Below are positions 7,019 through 13,633 of a stretch of DNA of 14,575 nt, one piece after another (the first letter of the stretch is position 1; each line of letters opens with the position of its first letter). The position numbers and the translations under genes are program-made. The notes beneath the pieces are model-generated. The model did no database searches, had not been told where the DNA came from, and saw only the letters and a program-made list of their open reading frames with translations. Origin of the DNA: DATBIO01 sp036556965 (lineage in GTDB: Bacteria > Acidobacteriota > Vicinamibacteria > Fen-336); NCBI GenBank assembly GCA_036556965.1, contig DATBIO010000057.1, positions 1 to 14,575 of the forward strand. Reading direction: 5' to 3'.

Positions 7019-7618
7019 GTGGTCCGCGAGCTGCTGGTGGCCAGCCAGAACCCGGGCAAGCGCGAGGAGATGCGGCAGCTCCTGGCCGGCCTGCCCTTCG
7101 CCCTCCTGCGGCCCGCCGACGTGGGCATCACGGACGGGCCCGAGGAGACGGGCGCGTCCTTCCGCGAGAACGCCGCCCTCAAGGCGCGCTGGTACGCGGC
7201 GCGCTCCTTGCGCCTGTGCGTGGCCGACGACTCCGGCCTGAGCGTGGACGCGCTGGGCGGCGGGCCCGGCCTCTACTCCAGCCGGTTCGGGGGCCTGGGG
7301 GCCAGCGACGCCGACCGCAACCGCCTGCTCCTCGAGCGGCTGCGCGGGGTGCCGGAGGAGCGGCGCGGGGCGCGCTTCACCTGCGCGGTGGCGGTGGCGC
7401 GGGACGGCGCCATCCTCTTCGAGGCGGAGGAGAGCGTGGAGGGACGCATCGCCCGGGAGGCGCGGGGGGCGAACGGGTTCGGCTACGACCCCCTCTTCTG
7501 GTACGCCCCCTTCGGCACCACCTTCGGCGACGTGCCGCGCGCGCTGAAGGACGGGGTCAGCCACCGCGGGCGCGCCTTCGCCCGCCTGCGCGCGTTCCTC
7601 GAGGGCCTGGAAGCCTGA
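7019..7618 (+). CDS. rdgB: XTP/dITP diphosphatase (RdgB/HAM1 family)
   Basis: A cytoplasmic house-cleaning nucleotide pyrophosphatase that hydrolyses dITP, XTP and related non-canonical purine triphosphates to monophosphates, keeping them out of DNA and RNA. The 199-residue product has every family motif: SQNPGK (9-14) with the following Glu, FRENAALKA (48-56), the ADDSGL metal/catalytic segment (69-74), GGGPGLYSSRF (80-90), NGFGYDPLF (152-160) and SHRGRA (181-186). GTG 7019 gives MVRELLVASQNPGK, the normal family N-terminus. The in-frame ATG at 6974 would add 15 Arg-rich residues read across the operator and is less likely. It is divergent from the molybdate regulator and converges on the RNase PH gene, with 15 bases between the two stops. 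Confidence 0.95.
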   Translation: MVRELLVASQNPGKREEMRQLLAGLPFALLRPADVGITDGPEETGASFRENAALKARWYAARSLRLCVADDSGLSVDALGGGPGLYSSRFGGLGASDADRNRLLLERLRGVPEERRGARFTCAVAVARDGAILFEAEESVEGRIAREARGANGFGYDPLFWYAPFGTTFGDVPRALKDGVSHRGRAFARLRAFLEGLEA

Positions 7619-7641
7619 AGGGCGGGGGGCCGCTCAGGCCT
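7612..7641. terminator. Inverted repeat spanning both convergent stop codons
   Basis: GCCTGA (7613-7618, containing the rdgB stop) is complementary to TCAGGC (7634-7639, containing the RNase PH stop). A 15-base G-rich loop separates them. It could act as a weak bidirectional terminator, but the stem is only six pairs and there is no T-tract. Confidence 0.3.
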
Positions 7642-8452
7642 TGGTGGCGGCCCGGTCCTTGCGCGGCGCGAAGCCGGGCAGGGCCTTCCCCTGCAGCGCC
7701 ACCAGCTCGTCGATGCCCTTCTGCGCCGCCCCCAGCAGGGCGTGCATCTCGTCCTCGCTGAAGGGCGCGTCCTCCGCCGTCCCCTGGATCTCCACGAAGC
7801 CGCCGCGCCCCGTCTTGACGACGTTCATGTCCACCTCGGCCTTGGAGTCCTCGTCGTAGTTGAGGTCGAGGAGGATGGCCCCCGCCACCTTGCCCACGGA
7901 GGTGGCGGCCACGAAGTCGGTGACGGGGATCTCCTGCAGGCCCCCCGCCGCCTTCAGCGTGCGCATGGCCTCCACCATGGCCACGAAGGCGCCGGTGATG
8001 GAGGCGGTGCGCGTCCCGCCGTCGGCCTGGATGACGTCGCAGTCCACCCAGAGCGTGCGCTCGCCCAGCGCGCGCAGGTCCACCACCGCGCGCAGGGAGC
8101 GGCCGATGAGGCGCTGGATCTCGTGGGTGCGGCCCGAGGGCCGGCCCTTGGAGACCTCGCGCTGGGTGCGGGTGGTGGTGGAGCGCGGCAGCATCCCGTA
8201 CTCGGAGGTGATCCAGCCCTCGCCCCCGCCCTTGAGGAAGGGGGGCACGCGCTCCTCCACGCTCACCGTGCAGACCACGCGCGTGTCGCCCACCTCGATG
8301 AGGGCGGAGCCCTCCGCGTGCTTGATGAAGCGGGTGGTGATGGCCACCGGGCGCAGCTGGTCGGGGGCGCGCCCGTCCCCGCGCATGCCGTCCGGCCTCT
8401 GCAGGACGCCGGGGTCGATGCGGCCCTTGAAGTCGCCGATGCGGAAGCTCAC
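7634..8452 (-). CDS. rph: Ribonuclease PH
   Basis: A phosphorolytic 3'-5' exoribonuclease that trims tRNA 3' ends, working as a hexamer. The sequence carries the family opening GDGRAPDQLRPV, then EGSALIEVGDTRVVCTVSV, the RTHEIQRLIGRSLRAV phosphate/RNA-binding region, DCDVIQADGGTRTASITGA, and DLNYDEDSKAEVDMNVV with the acidic residues of the active site, so it should be active. Two starts are possible. GTG 8452 overlaps the transglycosylase stop as GTGA and gives 272 residues. ATG 8386 gives the usual family start MRGDGRAPDQ and 250 residues. I chose 8452 because all 22 codons between the two end in G or C while their second positions are mixed, a coding signature; the shorter form remains plausible. 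It is the last gene of the GAF-transglycosylase operon. Confidence 0.94.
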   Translation of the reverse strand: MSFRIGDFKGRIDPGVLQRPDGMRGDGRAPDQLRPVAITTRFIKHAEGSALIEVGDTRVVCTVSVEERVPPFLKGGGEGWITSEYGMLPRSTTTRTQREVSKGRPSGRTHEIQRLIGRSLRAVVDLRALGERTLWVDCDVIQADGGTRTASITGAFVAMVEAMRTLKAAGGLQEIPVTDFVAATSVGKVAGAILLDLNYDEDSKAEVDMNVVKTGRGGFVEIQGTAEDAPFSEDEMHALLGAAQKGIDELVALQGKALPGFAPRKDRAATKA

Positions 8453-10671
8453 GAGGAGGAGAGGACGGCTTCCTGCGCGGGGGGCAGGCCGTAGAGCCGG
8501 CGGTAGTGCTCGCGGTGGGTGAGGATGCCCATGACGTAGTTGCGCGTCTCCGTGAAGGGGATGCTCTCGATGAACTCCTCGGCGGGCACGTCCGGCTTGC
8601 GCGCCGTCCAGGACCGGACGCGGCCCGGGCCGGCATTGTACGCCGCGAGGGCGCGCTCCACCCGCCCGCCGTAGCCGTCGAGCATCTGCCGCAGGTAGCG
8701 CGTGCCCAGGCGCATGCCCACCTCCGCGTCGTAGAGGGCCGCGTCGCGGTACTTCATCTTCAGGCCGCGGGCCAGGGAGCGGCCGGTGCGGGGCATGATC
8801 TGCAGCAGGCCGCGGGCGCCCACGGCGCTGGTGGCGCGAGGGTCGAAGGTGGACTCCTGCCAGATCAGCCCCGCCACCAGGGCGGCGTCGAGGCCCTCGG
8901 CGCGGGCCGCCTCCGTCAGCTCCTGCTCGTAGCGGATGGGGTAGAGGATCCGCCAGACGACGTCCGGCAGCGCGTCGCCGTCCTCGCTCCCCCAGTCCGG
9001 GAAGGCGCGCTTCATGCCGGTGATGGCGGGCCGCAGGCGCCCCGCCCGCCAGTCGATCCAGGCGATGGTGGCCTGCACCTGGGCGCTGGGCTGGGCACGG
9101 CGCAGCTCGTCGCCCGCCTCGTCCAGGCGGTGGATGAGGAGGAGCTGCCGGATGCGCGTGAGCTGCGGCTCGGGGACGTCCGGCTCCTCGGGCGCGGGCA
9201 GGAAGGAGGCGGGGTCGGTGGAGGAGGCGCCCCCGCGCACCTGGCCGAGCATCTCCCCCGCGCGCTGGCCGTGGTAGAGGTGCTTGAAGCGCCGTGCCGT
9301 CTCCTCCAGCAGCGGCCGCGCGCGCGCCTCCTCGCCGATGGAGGACCAGGCGCGGCCCGCCCAGTAGAGGTAACGGCCCGCGTACGTCCCCCGCGGCCGC
9401 TCGCGCGCCTCGTGCTCGAGGGCCAGCGCCGCCTCCTTGGGCTTGCCGTGGCGGAGGTCCCACCACGCCCCCGCCCAGGCCGCGCGGTCCACGTAGCGGC
9501 CGGTGGGGAAGAGCGCGGCCAGGCGCCGGTAGTAGGGGAGGGCGCCCGCCTCGTTGCCGTCGCGCTCGTGGTGGAAGGCCATGGTGTAGAGCGCTTCCTC
9601 CGCCCAGCTCGAGTCGGGGTGGCGGGAGACCACGTCCTCGTAGACGGCGAGCCGCCGCGTGCGTCCGAAGGAGATGCGCGCCAGGTTGAAGGCGGCCTCG
9701 GGGGCGAAGGGCGAGGTGCCGGGCACCGTCTTCAGCAGCGCCTCCGCCTCCTTGTCGCGGTCCAGCACCACCAGGGCGCGGGCCAGGCGCACGCGCACGG
9801 CCTGCGCCTGGTCGGGAGGGAGGGAGGCCTTGCTCAGCGCGCGCAGCAGGGGGAGGGCGGCCGTGTAGCGGCCGGCGTCGAACAGGGCCTGCGCGGTGTC
9901 GAGGTCGCGCCGCCGCTTCTCCTCCGCGGGGAGGGCGGGCAGGTGCGCGCGCAGCGGTCGCAGCCGGCGCTCGGCCTCGCGCGCCTCGTAGGCCGCGGGG
10001 TACTCGCTCACGAGGCGGTCGAAGGCCGCGGCCGCCGCGCGCTTCTCGCCACGCTTGTCGTGCAGCACGCCGAGGCGGTAGAGGACCTCGGCGCTGCGCG
10101 AGGAGCAGTTCCCGAGCAAGGGGACGAGCGCGCCCAGCGCCTCCTCCGAGCGGCCGGCCGCGGCCAGGGCGTCGGCGCGCCGGAAGAGCGCGGTGCAGCG
10201 CAGGGGGCTCGCGGCGTGCTCGGCCAGCAGCCGGTCGTAGGCGGCCAGCGCCCGCTCTGCGTCGCCCGCGCCCTCGTACGCCCGCGCCACCGCCAGGAGG
10301 GCGTGGTCGGGGAGCGCCGTCCGCGCGATGTCGGGGTGCTGCAGCACGGGCAGCGCCTCCTCGAAGCGGCCGGCGTCGAGGAGGATGAAGCCGGCGGCCA
10401 GGCGCGCCAGGCCGCCCCCGGAGGTGCCGGGGTGGGCGGCCGCGGCCTCCGTCAGGGGGCCGACGCGCGCGGGCAGGGCGGAGGCGTCGGGCAGGTCGCG
10501 GAGCGCCTTCTCCACCGCCGCCTCGCTCCCGTTCACGGGCCGCGGCTGGATCCAGGAGACGGGGGGACGGTCGCCCTGGGCGTGGGCGGAAGGGATGGCG
10601 CCCGCGAAGAGCGCGGCGGCGAGGAGCCGCCGGCCGAGGTCACATGGGGCCGAGCGCGCTCTCGTCTCCAC
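8449..10671 (-). CDS. Soluble lytic murein transglycosylase with TPR-like repeats (Slt70 type)
   Basis: An exported enzyme that cleaves peptidoglycan glycan strands to 1,6-anhydro-muropeptides. The 740-residue product starts at GTG 10671, giving a basic n-region, a hydrophobic LLAAALFAGAIPSAHAQ and cleavage after AHA. The start overlaps the GAF gene by about 30 bases and has no clear Shine-Dalgarno. Residues from about 50 to 560 are alpha-helical TPR/superhelix repeats (ALxxxGRxEEAL-type units), as in the Slt70 ring. The C-terminal catalytic SLT domain has WQESTFDP with the catalytic Glu at about 606, AVGARGLLQIMP and AYNAGPGRV. The tail ends ETRNYVMGILTHREHYRRLYG, typical of the family. It is co-oriented and overlapping with the GAF gene and RNase PH, so probably one operon. 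The family is secure; the exact start less so. Confidence 0.92.
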   Translation of the reverse strand: METRARSAPCDLGRRLLAAALFAGAIPSAHAQGDRPPVSWIQPRPVNGSEAAVEKALRDLPDASALPARVGPLTEAAAAHPGTSGGGLARLAAGFILLDAGRFEEALPVLQHPDIARTALPDHALLAVARAYEGAGDAERALAAYDRLLAEHAASPLRCTALFRRADALAAAGRSEEALGALVPLLGNCSSRSAEVLYRLGVLHDKRGEKRAAAAAFDRLVSEYPAAYEAREAERRLRPLRAHLPALPAEEKRRRDLDTAQALFDAGRYTAALPLLRALSKASLPPDQAQAVRVRLARALVVLDRDKEAEALLKTVPGTSPFAPEAAFNLARISFGRTRRLAVYEDVVSRHPDSSWAEEALYTMAFHHERDGNEAGALPYYRRLAALFPTGRYVDRAAWAGAWWDLRHGKPKEAALALEHEARERPRGTYAGRYLYWAGRAWSSIGEEARARPLLEETARRFKHLYHGQRAGEMLGQVRGGASSTDPASFLPAPEEPDVPEPQLTRIRQLLLIHRLDEAGDELRRAQPSAQVQATIAWIDWRAGRLRPAITGMKRAFPDWGSEDGDALPDVVWRILYPIRYEQELTEAARAEGLDAALVAGLIWQESTFDPRATSAVGARGLLQIMPRTGRSLARGLKMKYRDAALYDAEVGMRLGTRYLRQMLDGYGGRVERALAAYNAGPGRVRSWTARKPDVPAEEFIESIPFTETRNYVMGILTHREHYRRLYGLPPAQEAVLSSS

Positions 10672-11875
10672 CGGCCAGGATGCGGACCAGCTCATCGTAG
10701 AAGTAGTTCGTGGTGGCGCGCACGCTGGGAGCGACCCGGTCCCCGTACATCTGGCGGCCCCGCTCGATGTCCTCCTTGAGCCGCTCGTACAGGTCCTTGC
10801 TGCGGCGGCCGTCCGCCACCTTCGACTCATTGTAGAGCTTGATCTCGCTCACCACGAGGCGCGCGAAGCGCTTGGCGTCGTCGTGGGACTTCTGCTCGTC
10901 CGGGGACAGGGCGGCGGCGGGGCGGGCCGCGGGCGCCGCCGGCGCGGCCACCGACCCCATCTGCTGCCGGAAGGCGGCCATGTTGCCCGGGTTGAACATC
11001 ACGGTGGACGAGCCCTCGTCGTGGGCGGCCGGCGCCGGCGAGGGCGGCGGCGGGGGAGGGGCGGGGGCGGGCACGGCCGCGCGCTCGCGCACCTCGTCGC
11101 CCCCGGCGCGGATGGCGGCGGCCCGCTCCGCGGAAATGCCGGTGCTGGCCACCTTCCCCACCCCCGTGCGCGGGGCGGCGGAGAGCAGCTCCACGATCTT
11201 CTCCGCGAACTTGGTGAAGACGGTGACGAGGTCGGCCACCGGCTCCGGCACCTCGTCCTGCATGGTGTCGCAGTAGAGGACGGCGGCCAGCTTGTCGCGC
11301 AGGATGAGGGGCACGGCCAGGACGCCGCGGGCGTGTCCGAAGCGGGCCATCGCCGCCTGGGTGCCGGGCGAAGCCGCCAGCCGCGTGCGCACGGGCTGGC
11401 GCGAGGCCTGGACGGTGCGGAACACGGTGTCCGCGGTGAGGGACACGTTGGTCTGCTTGAGGGCGTCGGCGGGCTCGAAGCCGCGCGCATACCAGCCGAT
11501 GGCCGCCGTCCCCTTCACGATGAACATGGCCGCGCGGTCCACGTACTGCGCCGCCTCGTTGAGGGTGTAGGTGAGCACCTCGCTGAGGCTCGAGCCCTTC
11601 TCGATGTTGGCGATGGAAGCCTTCAGCCGGTCGTAGCCGGGGCCGGCGGCCGGCGGAGGGGGCGCGGCGGCCAGGGCCTCGAGCATGGACCGCCCGATGC
11701 CGTCCTCGTCGATCTTCTCGTCGTAGCGGACGACCATCTCGCTCAGCTCGTCGAGCGAGCGCACGAGCGACTCCTGGTGCTGTCCGATGTGGCGCTGGAT
11801 CTCCACCACCCACGAGGCCATCTGCTGGCTGACGAGGGCCAGCGCCCGGGCCTTCAGTTCATCCTCTAGACTCAT
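10640..11875 (-). CDS. GAF-domain protein with coiled N-terminus and conserved C-terminal domain
   Basis: A 411-residue cytoplasmic protein. Residues 1-60 are charged and helical (likely coiled coil), followed by an Ala/Pro linker. A GAF-type sensory domain spans about 95-232, with the usual late strand GVLAVPLILRDKLAAVLYCD. A second Pro-rich linker (about 268-284, with a run of six prolines) leads to a C-terminal helical domain at about 326-400 with RLVVSEIKLYNESKVADGRR and YERLKEDIERGRQMY. I have seen this last motif in Acidobacteria and deltaproteobacterial proteins of unknown role (memory only). There is no kinase, cyclase or HD-GYP domain, so the output is unknown. ATG 11875 is preferred over GTG 11881 because GAGG lies five bases ahead of it. 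It is the first gene of the probable operon with the transglycosylase and RNase PH, so a link to envelope state is possible but unproven. Confidence 0.85.
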   Translation of the reverse strand: MSLEDELKARALALVSQQMASWVVEIQRHIGQHQESLVRSLDELSEMVVRYDEKIDEDGIGRSMLEALAAAPPPPAAGPGYDRLKASIANIEKGSSLSEVLTYTLNEAAQYVDRAAMFIVKGTAAIGWYARGFEPADALKQTNVSLTADTVFRTVQASRQPVRTRLAASPGTQAAMARFGHARGVLAVPLILRDKLAAVLYCDTMQDEVPEPVADLVTVFTKFAEKIVELLSAAPRTGVGKVASTGISAERAAAIRAGGDEVRERAAVPAPAPPPPPPSPAPAAHDEGSSTVMFNPGNMAAFRQQMGSVAAPAAPAARPAAALSPDEQKSHDDAKRFARLVVSEIKLYNESKVADGRRSKDLYERLKEDIERGRQMYGDRVAPSVRATTNYFYDELVRILAGGDESALGPM

Positions 11876-11921
11876 TCCCACCTCGTGGGCGGCAAGCCAC
11901 GGCCAACAAACAGGTTTCGGA

Positions 11922-11949
11922 ATTATGGCCCAGGCCGACCGGGTGTCAA
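11922..11949 (-). promoter_or_regulatory. Sigma70-type promoter for the GAF-transglycosylase-rph operon
   Basis: On the minus strand a perfect -35 TTGACA (11949-11944) is followed after 16 bases by CATAAT (11927-11922, 5 of 6 to TATAAT). Transcription would start near 11914, leaving a leader of about 39 bases with GAGG before the ATG at 11875. It is the best promoter match in the window and lies in a relatively A/T-rich stretch. Confidence 0.7.
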
Positions 11950-11970
11950 CGACGGCCCCGCGGGCGTAAG

Positions 11971-12651
11971 GTGGGAGCGGTGCGCCGGCCCTCCCTCCTG
12001 ACCGTCTACCGGCGTCTTCGCCGGCGCTTCGGGGCCGCGGGATGGTGGCCCGGGGACACGGCCTTCGAGGTCTGCGTGGGGGCCATCCTGACCCAGGGCA
12101 CCGCCTGGACCAACGTGGAGAAGGCGCTCTCCGTCCTCCGGGCGCGGGGGCGGCTCAGCTATGCCGGGCTGGCCGGGCTGCCGCCCTCCCGCCTCGCCCC
12201 GCTCATCCGGCCCGCGGGCTTCTTCCGCGTGAAGGCGGCGCGGCTGGCCGCCTTCGTCCGCTTCCTCGGGCGCGGGTTCGGCGGGCGCGTGGAGGCGATG
12301 CGGCGCGTGGACCGGTGGTCGCTCCGCGAGAGGCTTCTCGCCGTGCCGGGCATCGGACGGGAGACCGCCGACGCCATCGCCCTGTACGCGGCCGGCCGGC
12401 GGCTGTTCGTGGTGGACGCCTACACCCGGCGCGTCTTCGCGCGCCTGGGCTTCCTGGGGGGCGGCGAGACCTACGACGAGGTCCAGGCCCTCTTCATGGA
12501 CCGGCTCCCGGCCCGGGCCGCGCTCTACGGCGACTTCCACGCCCAGATCGTGCGCCTGGCCAAGGACCACTGCCGCAAGAACCCGCGCTGCGGGGGCTGC
12601 CCGCTCGACGACGTCTGCCCCCGCGCCGGCCTCCCGGAGGTGAGCCCGTGA
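11971..12651 (+). CDS. Endonuclease III-like HhH-GPD DNA glycosylase with 4Fe-4S site (COG2231 type)
   Basis: A base-excision repair enzyme. The 226-residue product has an N-terminal helical part with GAILTQGTAWTNVEKAL (38-54), the helix-hairpin-helix VPGIGRETADAI (125-136), the conserved catalytic Asp149 in FVVDAYTRRVF and a C-terminal cysteine cluster at 201, 207, 210 and 216 (spacing 5, 2, 5) for a 4Fe-4S cluster. E. coli Nth has Lys120 in GRKTA; here the position is Glu131 (GRETA), as in the endonuclease III-related/MagIII branch. A monofunctional glycosylase without lyase activity is therefore more likely, with alkylated bases as possible substrates. The Cys spacing 5-2-5 instead of 6-2-5 also fits that branch. 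GTG 11971 is taken as the start; GTG 11980 is an in-frame alternative. Its stop overlaps the lipoprotein start as GTGA. Confidence 0.9.
   Translation: MGAVRRPSLLTVYRRLRRRFGAAGWWPGDTAFEVCVGAILTQGTAWTNVEKALSVLRARGRLSYAGLAGLPPSRLAPLIRPAGFFRVKAARLAAFVRFLGRGFGGRVEAMRRVDRWSLRERLLAVPGIGRETADAIALYAAGRRLFVVDAYTRRVFARLGFLGGGETYDEVQALFMDRLPARAALYGDFHAQIVRLAKDHCRKNPRCGGCPLDDVCPRAGLPEVSP
12636..12643 (+). promoter_or_regulatory. Strong Shine-Dalgarno fixing the lipoprotein start
   Basis: GGAGGTGA inside the end of the glycosylase gene is an almost complete anti-16S match. It lies four bases before the GTG at 12648 (seven from the GGAGG core) and decides this start in a frame open far upstream. Confidence 0.75.
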
Positions 12652-13571
12652 AGAACGCCCTCGTCCCCGTCGCCCTCCTCCTCTCCGCCTGCGCGCGCCC
12701 GGTCTCCGCCACCGCGCCCGCGCTCCCCGCGCCCGTCCCGGGCTTCTGGGCCCACTGGTCCGACAACAAGGCGGAGATGAACGGCTATCGGCTCGCCCAG
12801 CCGCGCTACGGCGCGCTGCGGCGGGGGACGGCGGCCCTCGTCTTCGTCACCGAGCCCTTCAGCGACGCGCTGCGCGTGAAGGCCGACCCCGGGCGGCACC
12901 CGGAGGCGGACGTGTACCCGGTGCTCAAGCTCAACGCGGTGCGCGATTTCCAGACCGGGATCTACGACTACAACGTGATGACCTCGGTGTTCGTGCGCGT
13001 GGCCGAGGGCTGGCCCGTGGCGAAGGTCAGCTTCTCGAGCCAGGAGTGGTGCGGCCACGTCTACCACCAGCTCCTGCCGGGCCCCGGGCGCGCGACCGGC
13101 GTCCTCCACAGCTACTTCGACGGCGAAGCCGACCGGACCGAAGAGCTGTCCCTGCCGGACGGCGGCGTGTTCCAGGACGCGCTGCCGATCCTGGTGCGCG
13201 TCTGGGGAGGCGAGTACTTGAAGGCCGGAGAGACCCGTGGCGTGCCGTACCTGCCGAGCCTGCTGAGCCGCCGGCTGGCGCACAAACCGCTGGCCTGGGG
13301 CAGAGCGACGCTCTCCCGTTCGGCGCAGGCGTCCACGCTGACGGTGCCTGCGGGCGCGTTCCGCGTGAGCACCTGGAGCGTGGCCGAGGAGGGCGGGGCC
13401 ACCACCCGCTACGCGGTCGAGGTCGCGCTCCCGCACCGACTGATCCGGGTGTCGAGCGACGCCGGCGAGCAGCTCGAGCTGCTGGGATCGACGCGGCTTC
13501 CGTACTGGCAGCTCAACGGCCCGGGGGGAGAGAAGCACCTTCGCGAGCTTGGGCTGCCGGTGCCCCGTTGA
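12648..13571 (+). CDS. Lipoprotein of unknown function
   Basis: A 307-residue protein. The first 15 residues, MKNALVPVALLLSAC, form a lipoprotein signal with lipobox L-S-A-C and the acylated Cys at 15. An Ala/Pro tether follows, then a globular domain opening FWAHWSDNKAEMNGYRL. Further characteristic segments are ALVFVTEPFSDALRVK, DVYPVLKLNAVRDFQTGIYDYNVMTSVF, SFSSQEWCGHVYHQL and, near the end, VALPHRLIRVSS. I recall homologs in Bacteroidota and Acidobacteria often carrying the misleading name 'septum formation inhibitor Maf', but this sequence has no Maf nucleotide pyrophosphatase motif. The function is unknown; periplasmic or outer-membrane anchoring is inferred. It is translationally coupled to the DNA glycosylase, although a shared function is not obvious, and is followed by ssrA after about 60 bases. 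Confidence 0.85.
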   Translation: MKNALVPVALLLSACARPVSATAPALPAPVPGFWAHWSDNKAEMNGYRLAQPRYGALRRGTAALVFVTEPFSDALRVKADPGRHPEADVYPVLKLNAVRDFQTGIYDYNVMTSVFVRVAEGWPVAKVSFSSQEWCGHVYHQLLPGPGRATGVLHSYFDGEADRTEELSLPDGGVFQDALPILVRVWGGEYLKAGETRGVPYLPSLLSRRLAHKPLAWGRATLSRSAQASTLTVPAGAFRVSTWSVAEEGGATTRYAVEVALPHRLIRVSSDAGEQLELLGSTRLPYWQLNGPGGEKHLRELGLPVPR

Positions 13572-13591
13572 GCGCCTCGCTCGCGTTGCCG

Positions 13592-13620
13592 TTGGGTCGG
13601 CCCCGCTTCCGTGCTAATCT
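13592..13620 (+). promoter_or_regulatory. Possible promoter for tmRNA
   Basis: TTGGGT (13592-13597) and TGCTAATCT, with the -10-like TAATCT at 13615-13620, are separated by 17 bases. The -10 has a TG extension. The mature 5' end of tmRNA is 14 bases further on, which allows a short leader removed by RNase P. Each hexamer matches the consensus at only three positions, so the call is weak. Confidence 0.4.
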
Positions 13621-13633
13621 GGAAGTGACCTCA

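Larger units (their letters stand above)
6954..7020. promoter_or_regulatory. Divergent control region with five CCCGGT half-sites
   Basis: The half-site CCCGGT occurs at 6968-6973, 6978-6983, 7002-7007 and 7015-7020, and inverted (ACCGGG) at 6956-6961. TGACCGGG (6954-6961) and CCCGGTCA (6978-6985) form an 8-bp inverted repeat. ACCGGG/CCCGGT with a 6-base gap forms a second one over the minus-strand -10. ATACCCGGT is repeated at 6965-6973 and 7012-7020. The layout fits an operator for the adjacent HTH-Mop regulator covering both divergent starts. Which sites are bound is inference. Confidence 0.6.

Noticed and set aside
6955..7182. A 215-codon version of the HTH-Mop regulator
   Set aside because: The extra 76 residues cross the divergent promoter and are antisense to rdgB; the HTH fold begins at ATG 6954.
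8453..9466. Extension of the RNase PH frame to 610 codons as a fusion protein
   Set aside because: The upstream part is a different-frame reading of the transglycosylase gene with low-complexity Arg/Ala/Gly content.
8506..10779. 757-codon plus-strand frame opposite the lytic transglycosylase
   Set aside because: It is a repetitive Gly/Ala/Val/Arg/His shadow; the minus strand has complete TPR and SLT motifs.
10999..11876. Plus-strand frames and a second minus-strand frame within the GAF gene
   Set aside because: They are Arg/Pro/Ser-rich shadows; the GAF frame has a promoter, a ribosome binding site and domain motifs.
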